The notes: generated by a model from the letters alone, not told the origin. Positions 1 through 9,720 are shown, counted from the first letter of the stretch. The stretch is 64,000 nt of DNA from JANXQG01 sp963775975 (GCA_963775975.1 CAVZKX010000002.1:3906001-3970000); one strand, 5' to 3'. Program-made: numbers and translations.

Positions 1-3000
1 ATGACGACCGACGCCTCCGGCACCGCAAGCTGGACCACGAAGCTCGAGGCCGGCGCGTATCGCGCCAAGTTCGAGACCCAGGACCGTTTCAACAAGAGAG
101 TGACCGCGCTCTTGCCGCTGAATGTTATGGCCCCGGACGCCAAGAAGTTCCCCATTAAAGTTGCCAACATGGTCGTCGGACCGAAATGGTCGCTAGAACC
201 GGGCGATGATTTTCTCGCCCTCTGGGGCAGCGGCTATGAGCAGGCCCGCGCCTATATGGAAATCGAGCATCGCGGCAAGATCATCAAGAGCTTCTGGACC
301 GAAACGGGCGCAACGCAGCAGCCGATCAAGCTGGCCGTCACTGATGGTCTCCGTGGCGGCTTCCAGCTTCATGTGACGATGGTCAGCGAGAACCGCGCCT
401 ATCTCGAATCGCGCCGCGTCGACGTGCCGTGGACCAATAAGGACCTCAAGTTGAAATGGGAGCATTTCGTCTCCAAGATGGAACCGGGCCAGAAGGAAAC
501 ATGGACGGCAGTCATTAGCGGTCCCGATGCGAAGAAGGCCGTCGCCGAGATGGTCGCAACGCTGTACGATGAATCGCTGGATGCCTATCTGCCGCACGGT
601 TGGCCGAGCGGCTTCGGCGTCTTCCGCCAGGATTACAGCCAGATAAACATGTCGTTCGAGAACATGGCCAAGTATCTCAACCAGGTTCAAGGCGGCTGGC
701 CGTTGGATCAGAAGGCGGTCGAGATGCGCTACCGCGCGCTGCCGTCGAGCATCACGGTGGACCTTTGGGGATATGGGTATTTCGGCGAAGGCGGCGGCAT
801 GGGCGGAAGAGCCCGCGGCGGCGTTATGCTCGGACGGATGGCCGTGCCGTCAGCCGCCGCACCGGCAGCGCCGATGATGATGGAACGCCGTGGCCTCGCA
901 ATGGACGCCGACAAGGCCGACAGTTTTGCGGTCGAATCCGCGCTGGCCGCCAATGGCGCACAGGCCAAGAAGCCCGCCGCCGCTCGCGAGCAGGAAAAGC
1001 AATCCGCCGGCGAAGGCCCCGGCCGGCTCGGCGCGGGGCCCGATCTGAGCCAGGTCGCCGCGCGGAAAAACCTCAACGAAACGGCCTTCTTCTTCCCGCA
1101 TCTGCTCAGCGATTCCGAAGGCCAGGTGAAGATGGAGTTCACCATGCCCGAGGCGCTCACCAAGTGGAAGTTTTTGGGCTTCGCGCACGATGCCCAACTC
1201 CGCGGCGGCCTCTTGAGCGATAGCGCGGTGACCGCCAAAGACCTCATGGTCCAGCCCAACCCGCCACGATTCTTGCGCGAAGGCGATATGTTGGAGTTTA
1301 CCGTCAAGGTGACGAACATGTCGGACACGCACCAGACGGGCAGTGTGAGGCTCAGCTTCTCTGATGCGCGAACCGGAAAGCCCTTCAATCTTATTGCCGA
1401 AATACCGCCATTATTCAACGCGGTACGTGGAGGGGAGCAAGGGCTGAAGGACGGATTTTCGTCGACTGACCAATATTTCGACCTTGCTGCAAAAGCATCC
1501 GAGAGTTTCTCCTGGCGGCTCTCGGTGCCCGACATGTCCGGCGGGGCGATTACCTACAAAGCAGTCAGTTCGACCGGCCGCGTTTCCGATGGCGAGGAGG
1601 GTCTGCTGCCGGTGCTCTTGCGGCGTACGCTCGTGCAAGAGGCACTGCCGCTGCCGATCCGCGGGCCGGCGACGAAAAACTTCCGTTTCGACCGACTCTT
1701 GAAGTCCGGCGACTCCAAGACGCTGCAAAGCCAAAGCTTGACCGTGCAGATGGTCTCGAATCCCTCGTGGTACGCGGTCATGGCCCTGCCGTATCTGATG
1801 GAGTATCCCTACGAGTGCTACGAGCAGACCTTCAACCGGCTCTATGCCAACGCTCTGGCGCGGCACATCGCCAACAGCGATCCCAAAATCCATCGCGTCT
1901 TCGAGCAGTGGAAGGGCACGCCGGCGCTCGATAGCCCGCTGGAGAAGAACCAGGACCTGAAGTCGGTCATGCTGGAGGAAACGCCCTGGGTCCGCCAGGC
2001 CGAGTCCGAGAGCCAGGCCCGGCGGAACGTCGGCATCCTCTTCGACGACAACCGCCTGAACGACGAGACGGCTCGCGCGATGAAGAAGCTGGCCGAAGGC
2101 CAATATGCCGACGGCGCGTGGCCGTGGTTCCCCGGCGGCCCGCCTAACGACTACATCACGCTCTACATCACCACCGGCTACGGCCGCCTGCGGCACCTCG
2201 GCGTGAAGCTCGATATGCAGCCGGCCTTCAAGTCGCTGGAGCGGCTCGACGCCTGGATCGACCGCGAATATCGCGAAATCGTCCGCCTCGGCCACAAGGA
2301 CGACGACCAGCTCAATCCCGACGATCGCCTTCTATCTCTACGGCCGCAGCTTCTTCCTCGAAGACCGGCCAATCGCGGCGCAGCACAAGGAGGCCGTCGA
2401 TTACTTCCTCGGCCAGGGCCGCAAGTACTGGCTCAAGCTGGCCGACCGCCAGTCGCAGGCCCATCTGGCCGTCGCTCTGAAGCGTTTCGCCGACAAGGCC
2501 ACCGCCCAGGCGATCATGCGCTCGATCAAGGAACGATCCGTCATCGGACGAAGAGCTGGGCATGTTCTGGCGCGACACCGAGCTTTCCTGCTCGTGGTTC
2601 CACGCCCCGATCGAGACGCAGGCCATGATGATCGAGGCCTTCGACGAAGTGATGGACGACCAGAAGGCGGTCGAGGAGTGCAAGGTCTGGCTGCTCAAGC
2701 AGAAGCAGACGCAGGACTGGAAGACGACCAAGGCCACGGCCGACGCGGTCTACGCCCTCTTGCTCCGCGGAAGCAACGTGCTGGCCTCCGACGAACTGGT
2801 CGAAGTCAGCCTCGCCGGGCAGGAAATCAAGCCGGAAAAGGTCGAGGCCGGCACCGGCTTCTATGAAGAGAAGTTCATCCGCGGCGAGATCAAGCCCGAC
2901 ATGGGCAATATCAGCGTGAAGAAGCTCGACAAGGGCGTCGCCTGGGGCAGCGTCCATTGGCAGTACCTGGAGGACATGAGCAAGGTGACGGCCTACGAAG

Positions 3001-3418
3001 GCACGCCGTTGAAGCTCACGAAGTCGCTCTATACGAAGCAGTACACGACGAAAGGCCCGGTGCTGGAGCCGGTGAAAGGTCCGGTCAAGGTGGGCGACGA
3101 GCTGGTCGTGCGGATCGTGCTCAAAACCGACCGCGACATGGAGTACGTCCACCTGAAGGACCATCGCGGCGCGGCACCGAGCCGGTGAACGTCCTCTCGC
3201 GCTACAAATACCAGGACGGCCTTGGCTACTACGAGACGACCCGCGACACGGCCAGCCACTTCTTCATCGACTACCTGCCCAAGGGCACGTACGTCTTTGA
3301 ATACTCGACGCGGATCGTGCACCGCGGCCGCTATCAGACCGGCTTCGCTGCGATCCAGTGCATGTACGCCCCTGAGTTCGGCGGACATAGCGAAAGCTTT
3401 TGGATCGAGGCGAAGTAG
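1..3418 (+). CDS. Bacterial alpha-2-macroglobulin family protein, 5'-truncated by window edge, three frameshifts
   Basis: C-terminal part of a bacterial alpha-2-macroglobulin, a large protease-trapping protein of the cell envelope. The frame is already open at base 1, so the true start lies outside. Visible parts: macroglobulin-like beta domains, a low-complexity Gly/Ala/Met-rich stretch at about residues 260-350 that could be the bait region, the A2M core (NETAFFFPHLL onward), and the thioester motif CYEQ (Cys at about base 1816) opening the alpha-helical thioester domain. Reading continues in other frames after about 2318 (extra C), 2538 (extra C) and 3172 (missing G), and ends at 3418. The conserved thioester and receptor-binding-like C-terminal sequence persists in each frame, so this was a single gene of about 1140 or more residues in the window. 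Family assignment is firm; whether the indels are real is not. Confidence 0.85.
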
Positions 3419-3514
3419 AGGGCTGGAAAGAGGAAGTTTATTAAACACGAAGGCGCGAAGAGCACGAAAGGCCGCCTTCGTGATTAATCAATTCGAGATA
3501 TCAGATTTCAAATC

Positions 3515-3892
3515 TCAGATATCGGATTTCAACGTGTGGATTTGAGGTTCGACAGTCGCTGTTGGCGCCGGCGCGGCCTTCTCCGCCTTTTTCTCCCTCG
3601 GCACGGTAAACCGCAGGAAGTGAAAGACGAGCAAGAGCACCGCCGCGCCGCCCGCAGCGGCGAGAAATCCTATCGGGCTGATCGGGTTCGACGGCCCGCC
3701 GCCTTGTGCCCAGGAGAGCACGCCCAGCCCCACCGCGCTGCCGGTGATGCCGAGCGTCAGCGTGGAGAGCGGGCTCGTCGGCTCGCGGAACGGCAAGAGC
3801 ATCCGCGCCGCCAGCCCGGCAAGGCTGCCGAAGCCGATCCAAACCAGTGCGGCCTGCAGCCAGGCCTGTGCGTTGGGCGAAAGTTCCGGCAT
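3515..3892 (-). CDS. GlsB/YeaQ/YmgE-like small membrane protein
   Basis: A 125-residue integral membrane protein with three hydrophobic segments (about residues 10-33, 43-63 and 72-92) and a charged Lys/Ala/Pro-rich cytoplasmic-type tail. The pattern GSLAGLAARMLLP followed by TLTLGITGSAVGLGVLSW and a final hydrophobic LAAAGGAAVLLL segment matches the transglycosylase-associated / GlsB family, known as general-stress membrane proteins of unclear biochemical role. A longer in-frame start is not seen; the ATG at 3892 opens directly into MPELSPNAQ. It faces the A2M gene convergently. The last residues overlap a short A+T-rich stretch at 3480-3535 that holds direct copies of a GATATCAGATTTC-like motif. 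Confidence 0.6.
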   Translation of the reverse strand: MPELSPNAQAWLQAALVWIGFGSLAGLAARMLLPFREPTSPLSTLTLGITGSAVGLGVLSWAQGGGPSNPISPIGFLAAAGGAAVLLLVFHFLRFTVPREKKAEKAAPAPTATVEPQIHTLKSDI

Positions 3893-3897
3893 GGTAT

Positions 3898-3952
3898 GTA
3901 CTCCTCACGCTCCGCCGTGAGGGACTGCATCACGGCGGAGCGTGATGAGTAC
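3898..3952. repeat. Palindromic repeat, Family J
   Basis: Two 23-base arms (3898-3920 and 3930-3952) are almost perfectly complementary and enclose a 9-base loop. The core CACGCTCCGCCGTGA resembles the core of the Family A repeats (CACGCTCCGCGTGG), so it is probably a distant relative. It lies just upstream of the 3515..3892 gene. Confidence 0.75.
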
Positions 3953-4166
3953 GTTAAACAAAAAATAGCCCGCGCTGCTGACGTCCCGATCGAAGGGCCT
4001 TTCGGCCTTCGACCACGGACGCCAGCCGCGCGAGCTCGCCGTCCCCCCGCCGCTGGCGAGTTGCCGCACGCTGTGGGCCGTCCCCACAACCCAAGTGCGT
4101 GCCGGCAATTGCTGGCGGCATTCGGCAGTAAATGTATCCTTCGGTCGTGCCGCGCTCGCGCGGCTA

Positions 4167-4400
4167 TTACCGCTGCTGCGCCGCCTCCAGGGAGACGGCC
4201 TTCTGGGCGGCGGCTTCCTTGCTCAGCGGGAATTGCGGTCCCGGCGGGAAGTACTGTACGTCGTCCTGTAAGTACCAGGGGCTCGGCAGCGTCTGGCCGC
4301 CGACGTCAATCTGGCAGCCGGTCAGCCCCAGGATGCCAAGCAGTCCTAGAGCCAACAGCCCGCTGCGCCATCCGATGCGACCGGTTTTGGAGGCCGTCAT
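4167..4400 (-). CDS. Small secreted lipoprotein, planctomycete type
   Basis: A 77-residue protein with a clear lipoprotein signal: positively charged start, hydrophobic core (LLALGLLGILG) and lipobox LTGC at residues 26-29, predicting lipidation at Cys29. The mature part contains GQTLPSPWYLQDDVQYFPPG, a motif I associate with small conserved lipoproteins of Pirellulaceae. The remainder is Ala/Glu/Gln-rich and probably helical. No enzymatic motif is seen and the function is unknown. It is a stand-alone gene on the minus strand between two repeat-rich gaps. Confidence 0.75.
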   Translation of the reverse strand: MTASKTGRIGWRSGLLALGLLGILGLTGCQIDVGGQTLPSPWYLQDDVQYFPPGPQFPLSKEAAAQKAVSLEAAQQR

Positions 4401-4607
4401 GGGCCACCTCCGTGGGTTTTTATTGCTAGCAGTCGGTATTGAGCCGCCGCCCGCTAGTGGCAGCGATTGGTTTCAATTCCTGCCGTAGCGTGTCTAAATC
4501 GCTTATTTTTACACATGCCAATTTGCCTATCCGGCCGTGCAGGCGTTATGTTTGACAGAATCGGCAAGTAGGTTATCGTCACGCCAAACGGCAAACTTTA
4601 ACAATCG

Positions 4608-4668
4608 AACGTATCCGGCACACTCGGTGTGCCGTTGGCAGCGGCACACTCCGTGTGCCGGATACATT
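4608..4668. repeat. Palindromic repeat, Family B (intergenic copy)
   Basis: Imperfect palindrome with arms of about 27 bases containing GGCACACTCGGTGTGCCG and its complement, around a 7-base loop. The same element is found inside earP (23659-23720) and the Hsp70 gene (61585-61646). Here it lies in the 490-bp gap upstream of the CHAT gene, which otherwise holds only the Family A copy at 4751-4890. Confidence 0.9.
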
Positions 4669-4750
4669 GGCTGGAAAAGCGTCGGCGGTGCGGATAAGAT
4701 CAAGTCAGGCCCCCGGAGCAGAGGTTTCTATGTCGCCGCGCAATTTTCAC

Positions 4751-4890
4751 CTCGTTCCCACGCTCCGCGTAGGAACGCAGCGGTCGGCCGCTCCGCGGCA
4801 TGGGGTTCGCCAGTTAGCCAGCACGCCGCCCGATCGTCGGGACGCGGAGCGTCCAACACGCCCGTTACGACGCGGGAGCGTCGTAGCGAG
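4751..4890. repeat. Compound palindromic repeat, Family A (degenerate)
   Basis: A copy of the CGTTCCCACGCTCCGCGTGG-type repeat: outer arm, inner arm GGCCGCTCCGCGG, then a diverged right half (GACGCGGAGCGTC, ACGACGCGGGAGCGTCGT). It ends two bases before the likely CHAT start codon, so it forms the leader of that gene and makes an artificial N-terminal extension of 79 codons. Confidence 0.8.
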
Positions 4891-4891
4891 A

Positions 4892-7800
4892 ATGCCGCAT
4901 GTGCTCGGCATCCTCGCCTTCCTCGCGATCGCCGGCCTGACCCATCCCGCCGCCGCGCAGCTAGGCGGCCGCACGGTGCCAACGAGCGCATACCACACCG
5001 CCTTCACCGATTTCTACGATGGCGACTACCGCGCAGCTTTGGAACGCTTCCGCTCGGAGGCCCGCGGGGCCATCAAGACGGTCAACGCCCGATGGATCGA
5101 CTCGATCTGCTACGAAACGATGATCGGCGAGTGCAACTTTCAGATTGGCGCGAATGCCGAGGCCAACGAACACTATGCCGCCGCGTTGAATCTTTTTTTG
5201 GCCCACTCGACATGGTTTTCCAGCGTCGTCCCCAAGCAGATTCACCCCGCGAACGCCGGGCGGCAGCGCCCGCCGTGGCAGAACCGCAATCTGCTCGCGC
5301 CGCTCGGTCAACTGGACCCGGTGATGTTGATCTCGCTCGGTCAATTGCAAATTGGTACACAGGGCCAGGCCCCGCCGAGCGGCGTGGTCATGCCGGCGCA
5401 GTTGTTTCCCATCGAGCCTTACGAAATCATCCGCTGCACCTGCCTTTCCATCCGCCGCCGCGCGGAGCTGCTCGGGCCGCTGGCCGCGCATGACCCGCTA
5501 TTGGACAACGTGATCGCCGCGCTGCAGCGTCCGGCAGGGCACCCTAACCATTGGTCCGAGGCCTGGATCAGCCTGGAGTTGGGCGTCGCCGAGGCTGCCG
5601 GCGGACGCCCCGCCGCCGCGCTGCCCGCCTTGCAAAAGGCCGTGCTCGCGTCGGGCGAGACGGAGCATCAGTTGTCCGGCCTGGCCCATCTCGAATTAGG
5701 CCGGCTGGCGATGACGGCTGGCGACGTTGCCGGCGCGGCGCAGCATTTTGAAGAAGCCACCTACGACGCCTACTACTTCACCGATCCGAACCACCTGCCC
5801 GACATCGGCTTGATGGAAGAGGCCTTTCGCTTGGGAGCGTTGAACCATTTCCTTGCTAATGGCAAGGGCGTTTTCGCGCCCCTCGCCACCGCCGCGGCCT
5901 GGGCCAAGTCGAGCCACTTCCGTCAGCTCTACGTCACGCTGCTCACGCTCGCCGCCGAGGATAATATCGTCCTCGGCCAGACGCAACAAGCCCTGGCCCT
6001 CTTGGACGAAGCCCGCGGCGCGATGGCCAGCCGCATGGCGGCTTATAGCCGGGTCGCCGCCCGCCGGGCGTTCGTGCAAGCCACCGCGCTCTATCAGCTC
6101 CATCAAGATCGCAAGACGACCGAGGGCGACGCGGCGCTGGCGAAGGTCATGCCATTCCTGCGCAACAGCTCGATCCGCCTCTTCCAGATCCAGAAGGCCG
6201 ACGACTACTACACCGGCGGCGGCCAGGCCGCCGCCCGCGAGGCGCTCGATCTCTACAAGGAGGTGCTCCGCGATCCGAAGCCCATCGACTGGATGACCGA
6301 TCCGATGGAATCGCTGGCGATGATGGCCGTGCCGCACGAATTGCCCTTCGAGCATTGGTTCAACGCGGCCGTCGCCCGCAAGGACCACGAGCTGGCGATG
6401 GAAGTGGCCGACCGCGCGCGGCGGCACCGCTTCCTCTCGACATTACCGCTTGGCGGCCGGCTGGAATCGCTCCGCTGGGTCCTGGCAGCACCCAAGGAGC
6501 TCCTGCCGCCGCCGGCCATGCTCCAGCGCCAGGACCTGCTCGTCCGTTATCCGATCTTCAAAACATTGCACGATCAGGCCGAAGGGCTGCGACTGACGAT
6601 CGCCGCGATGCCGCTCGCGCCGGATGATGCCGAAAAAACGAAGAAGCTCGGCCAGGCGATGGCCGCGCTCCAGGAAGTCGGCCGCAAGCAGGAAATCGTG
6701 ATCCGCGAGATCGCTCTCCGCCGCGAGCCGGCGCTCATCGCCTTTCCTCCGCTGCGGACGACGGCCGAAATCCAGAAATCGCTCCTGCCGGGCCATGCCT
6801 TGCTCGTCTTCTTTGCCACGAGCGACAACCTCCATGCCTTTCTGCTGAACCGCGATAAATACGCCGATTGGCAAGTCGGCGCGACTCCGCAAGCCGTCGC
6901 GCGAATGACCGCGACGCTGCTTCGCAAGTTTGGCAACATCTCGGCCAATTACGAACTCGCCCCCAAGGACCTCGCCGACAACCGCTGGCGGAAGGACGCC
7001 GGAGACCTGCTCGATACGCTGCTCAAGGGCACGCGGGAAGTCGATCTTGGCCAGAAATTTCAAGAGCTAACGATCGTGCCCGACGGCGCACTGTGGTATC
7101 TGCCGTTTGAGGCGCTCGAGGTCAAAGCGGATGGGCAGTACCAACCGCTGATCTCGCGTTTTCGCGTCCGCTATGCGCCCACGGCCGGCCTCGCGACGGT
7201 CTTGCAGGAAGTCGGCCACCGCCGCGGCAACACGGCCATCGTGCCCGGCAAGTTCAGCCCTAAGCTGGACGACGACGTGGTTGACGCGGCCGTCAAGGAG
7301 CTTAGCAAATCCCTGCCGGGATGTGTGACGGTGAAGATGCCGCTGCCCGTTCCGGCCCCGATCTATGCGACGGCGATCGACCGCCTCGTCGTCCTTGACG
7401 ACCTCGGCACTGCCGCCGAGAGTGACCCTTATGGCTGGTCGCCGCTGCCGGCGGAGCGCACAAAGAACAGCGGCGCGCTAATCGACTGGTTCCCGCTCCC
7501 CCGCCGCGGGCCGGACGAAATGATCCTGCCCGGCTTCCACGCCGCCAGCGAAGCTTCGATGAAGCGCGTCGACGCCCCGCGCCGCGGACCGAAGCCCGAC
7601 GCGCAAGCGAGAGGGGAAATTCGCCCCGGCGACGAAATCTTCCTCAGCCTCTGTGGCATAATGTCCACCGGCACGCGCACGATCCTCCTGAGCCGCTGGC
7701 GAAGCGGCGGGCAGTCGAGCCTCGACCTCGTGCGCGAGTTCACGCAGGAACTCCCGCATACCACGCCCGCCGACGCCTGGCAAAGGGCCGTTCAAGTGGT

Positions 7801-7951
7801 GAGCAACGAGCCGCTTGTCGTTGAGTCCGAGCCGCGGGTAAAGAAAGACCCGGCGGGCGGCACGGTTTCATTGAAGGCCGCGCATCCCTTTTTCTGGGCC
7901 GGGTATATGCTGGTTGATCAGGGGAGTCCGGTCGAGAAGGAGAAGAAGTGA
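4892..7951 (+). CDS. Secreted TPR-CHAT domain protein
   Basis: A protein of about 1019 residues. The start at 4892 is chosen because it opens a signal peptide (MPHVLGILAFLAIAGLTHPAAAQ); the longer frame from 4655 reads only repeat DNA. The N-terminal two thirds are alpha-helical, Ala/Leu-rich TPR-like repeats (HYAAALNLF, AALPALQKAV, ALALLDEARGAM). The last 330 residues fit a CHAT domain, a caspase-like protease fold: LLVFFATSDNLHAFLL, LTIVPDGALWYLPFEAL, a His in ILPGFHAASE and a Cys in LSLCGIMSTGTRTILLSRW are the likely dyad. A half copy of repeat Family D at 7591-7613 supplies the residues KPDAQAR between the His and Cys. The fold call is good; protease activity is inferred. The gene ends 29 bases before the ABC ATPase gene. 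Confidence 0.8.
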   Translation: MPHVLGILAFLAIAGLTHPAAAQLGGRTVPTSAYHTAFTDFYDGDYRAALERFRSEARGAIKTVNARWIDSICYETMIGECNFQIGANAEANEHYAAALNLFLAHSTWFSSVVPKQIHPANAGRQRPPWQNRNLLAPLGQLDPVMLISLGQLQIGTQGQAPPSGVVMPAQLFPIEPYEIIRCTCLSIRRRAELLGPLAAHDPLLDNVIAALQRPAGHPNHWSEAWISLELGVAEAAGGRPAAALPALQKAVLASGETEHQLSGLAHLELGRLAMTAGDVAGAAQHFEEATYDAYYFTDPNHLPDIGLMEEAFRLGALNHFLANGKGVFAPLATAAAWAKSSHFRQLYVTLLTLAAEDNIVLGQTQQALALLDEARGAMASRMAAYSRVAARRAFVQATALYQLHQDRKTTEGDAALAKVMPFLRNSSIRLFQIQKADDYYTGGGQAAAREALDLYKEVLRDPKPIDWMTDPMESLAMMAVPHELPFEHWFNAAVARKDHELAMEVADRARRHRFLSTLPLGGRLESLRWVLAAPKELLPPPAMLQRQDLLVRYPIFKTLHDQAEGLRLTIAAMPLAPDDAEKTKKLGQAMAALQEVGRKQEIVIREIALRREPALIAFPPLRTTAEIQKSLLPGHALLVFFATSDNLHAFLLNRDKYADWQVGATPQAVARMTATLLRKFGNISANYELAPKDLADNRWRKDAGDLLDTLLKGTREVDLGQKFQELTIVPDGALWYLPFEALEVKADGQYQPLISRFRVRYAPTAGLATVLQEVGHRRGNTAIVPGKFSPKLDDDVVDAAVKELSKSLPGCVTVKMPLPVPAPIYATAIDRLVVLDDLGTAAESDPYGWSPLPAERTKNSGALIDWFPLPRRGPDEMILPGFHAASEASMKRVDAPRRGPKPDAQARGEIRPGDEIFLSLCGIMSTGTRTILLSRWRSGGQSSLDLVREFTQELPHTTPADAWQRAVQVVSNEPLVVESEPRVKKDPAGGTVSLKAAHPFFWAGYMLVDQGSPVEKEKK
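7591..7613. repeat. Half copy of palindromic repeat Family D inside the CHAT gene
   Basis: The stretch GAAGCCCGACGCGCAAGCGAG matches the left arm of the complete palindrome at 24055-24109 inside earP. It is read in frame as KPDAQAR within the CHAT domain. Confidence 0.65.
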
Positions 7952-7980
7952 GGTTTTCGCTCTGACGAAGGCAATACAGG

Positions 7981-8640
7981 ATGCTGCTGGAAGCAAACAA
8001 GATCGGCCGTCGCCACCCTAACGGAAACGCCTGGCTCTTGGACGACGTGAGCCTGTCCATAGGAAACGGGGCGCGGGTAGCGATGACTGGGCCGTCGGGC
8101 GGCGGGAAGACGCTCCTCCTTCGTGCGCTAGCGCGGCTTGATCCGTTGGATCGAGGCGCCGTGCAATTCCACGGCAAGGCCGTTCAGCACGATGCTGTTC
8201 CGCATTTTCGCTCCGAAGTCATCTATCTTCACCAGCGGGCCGCGTTGATCGAAGATACGGTGGAAGCTGCAATACGATCGCCTTTCACGCTAAAAGTTCA
8301 TCGACCCCGCCGCTTCGACCGCGATCGCATGGTTCGCTTGCTGGCCGAGTTGGGCCGAGACCGTGACTTCCTCGCGAAACGCGTCTCCGAGCTTTCCGGC
8401 GGCGAAATCCAAATCACGGCCCTGGTCCGTGCGCTGGCACTCGATCCCGTTGTGTTGCTGCTGGACGAGCCGACTGCCGCGCTCGATCCGACAACCGCAA
8501 CGGCCGTGGAACGGCTCGTTGTGGCATGGCTCGATGAGAACCCCGAGCGAGCGATGATCTGGGTCAGCCACAACGAAGCGCAGGCCCAGCGAGTCGGCCG
8601 GATTGCCGTTCGCATGGAAGCGGGGAAACTGTTGGCATGA
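7981..8640 (+). CDS. fetA: ABC transporter ATP-binding protein, FetA/YbbL-like
   Basis: A 219-residue ABC ATPase that powers the permease encoded just downstream. Motifs: Walker A GPSGGGKT (residues 38-45), Q-loop region HQRAA, signature LSGGEIQ, Walker B VVLLLDEPTAALD and switch His in WVSHNEAQ. Length and the FetB-type partner suit FetA, reported in E. coli to take part in iron export under oxidative stress; the substrate here is inferred from the family only. The gene is separated from the permease by a Family A repeat (8651-8765), although the two products should form one transporter. Confidence 0.8.
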   Translation: MLLEANKIGRRHPNGNAWLLDDVSLSIGNGARVAMTGPSGGGKTLLLRALARLDPLDRGAVQFHGKAVQHDAVPHFRSEVIYLHQRAALIEDTVEAAIRSPFTLKVHRPRRFDRDRMVRLLAELGRDRDFLAKRVSELSGGEIQITALVRALALDPVVLLLDEPTAALDPTTATAVERLVVAWLDENPERAMIWVSHNEAQAQRVGRIAVRMEAGKLLA

Positions 8641-8650
8641 AACAACCAGC

Positions 8651-8765
8651 CTCGTTCCCACGCTCCGCGTGGGAACGCACTTAACGGACGCTCCGCGTCG
8701 TCGCGGTACAGACTTGGCCGCGGAGCGGCCGCACGCCGCGTTCCCACGCGGAGCGTGGGAACGAG
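8651..8765. repeat. Compound palindromic repeat, Family A
   Basis: Begins CTCGTTCCCACGCTCCGCG and ends with the complementary CGCGGAGCGTGGGAACGAG. Inside are the inner arms ACGCTCCGCGT and GGCCGCGGAGCGGCC. The 115-bp element fills the gap between the two subunit genes of an ABC transporter and ends 8 bases before the permease ATG. Confidence 0.95.
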
Positions 8766-8773
8766 AAGAAGCC

Positions 8774-9589
8774 ATGAAACCGATCGAACTTTCCTTCTGG
8801 CAACTCGCCGTAGCCGTCTCGCTGATCCTCGTCAGCGCGGCGATCTCGGCGGCGCTGCAACTTGGGCTGGGAAAACGGCTGCTCTTGGCCGCCGTCCGCA
8901 CCACGATCCAACTGCTCTTGATCGGCCTCGTGCTCCAGTGGCTCTTCGTGCCCGGCAGGGCCTGGTATTTCGTGCTGGCCATGATGTCGGCCATGACCTT
9001 CATCGCTGGCATCTCCGCCGTGCGGCGAAGCGAATACCGCTATATCGGGATATGGATCGACAGCGTCATTGCCATGTGGGCGACAAGCTGGCTGATGACG
9101 GCCGTCGCCCTGTTCGGCGTCGTGCAAATCCAAGGGGCCAAGGAGCACGCCTCATGGTACACGCCGCAGTACGCGATTCCGCTCCTTGGCATGATCCTCG
9201 GCAACACCTTGAGCGCCGTGGCGTTGAGCCTCGACCGCATCGCGCACGAACTGGTCTCCAGGCGCGACCAGATCGAGACGCTCCTCGCCTTGGGGGCGAC
9301 CCGCTGGGAAGCCGGCCGCCGGGCGGTCCAGCAGGCCGTCCGAGTCGGCATGTTGCCCACGATCAGCACGATGATGGTGACCGGCGTCGTCAGCCTGCCG
9401 GGCATGATGACCGGCCAGATCATCGCCGGACAAGACCCTAGCCAGGCCGCCCGCTACCAGATTATGATCATGTTCCTGATCGCCGCGGGCACGGCGCTGG
9501 GTACGTTCAGCGTGGTGCTGTTGTGCTACCGGCGAATGTTCAATTCCGACCACCAGTTTCTGCCCAGCCGGCTGTGGAAGGTAGAATAA
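8774..9589 (+). CDS. fetB: ABC transporter permease, FetB/YbbM family (UPF0014)
   Basis: A 271-residue permease with about seven transmembrane helices. Characteristic stretches are LQLGLGKRLLLAAVRTTIQL near the N-terminus, LGMILGNTLSAVALSLDRI and GATRWEAGRRAVQQAVR (the cytoplasmic coupling region), and PGMMTGQIIAGQDPSQAARYQIMIMF, all typical of FetB. The start at 8774 is preceded by GAGAAG and fits the family N-terminus; the longer frame from 8603 only translates the Family A repeat. Acts with the upstream ATPase; metal (iron) efflux is inferred from the E. coli homologue. Confidence 0.85.
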   Translation: MKPIELSFWQLAVAVSLILVSAAISAALQLGLGKRLLLAAVRTTIQLLLIGLVLQWLFVPGRAWYFVLAMMSAMTFIAGISAVRRSEYRYIGIWIDSVIAMWATSWLMTAVALFGVVQIQGAKEHASWYTPQYAIPLLGMILGNTLSAVALSLDRIAHELVSRRDQIETLLALGATRWEAGRRAVQQAVRVGMLPTISTMMVTGVVSLPGMMTGQIIAGQDPSQAARYQIMIMFLIAAGTALGTFSVVLLCYRRMFNSDHQFLPSRLWKVE

Positions 9590-9591
9590 AG

Positions 9592-9720
9592 GAAAGGCGG
9601 AAGGATGAAGGCAGAAGGATGAAAAACAAGGGGCAGAAGATGAGGAATTGGAAACAAAAGAAGTGCGGCAACATGATTGCCTTCATCCTTCATCCTTCTG
9701 CCTTCATCCTTCTGCCTTTC
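9592..9720. repeat. Long inverted repeat, Family F, containing a start codon and signal peptide
   Basis: The 31-base arms at 9592-9622 and 9690-9720 are complementary at all but one position; each is built of AAGGATGAAGGCAGAAGG units. The left arm contains the candidate ATG at 9619 and the right arm encodes the hydrophobic residues HPSAFILLPFSF of the downstream protein's signal segment. Confidence 0.9.

Noticed and set aside
2318..3172. Programmed frameshifting in the A2M gene
   Set aside because: No slippery sequence or downstream structure was seen, and similar indels occur in many unrelated genes in the window.
3536..4429. Plus-strand open frame of 297 codons
   Set aside because: Covers the small membrane protein, the gap and the lipoprotein gene on the opposite strand; Arg/Pro-rich shadow.
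8603..8773. N-terminal extension of the FetB-like permease
   Set aside because: The extra residues only translate the Family A repeat; the ATG at 8774 has a ribosome binding site and fits the family.
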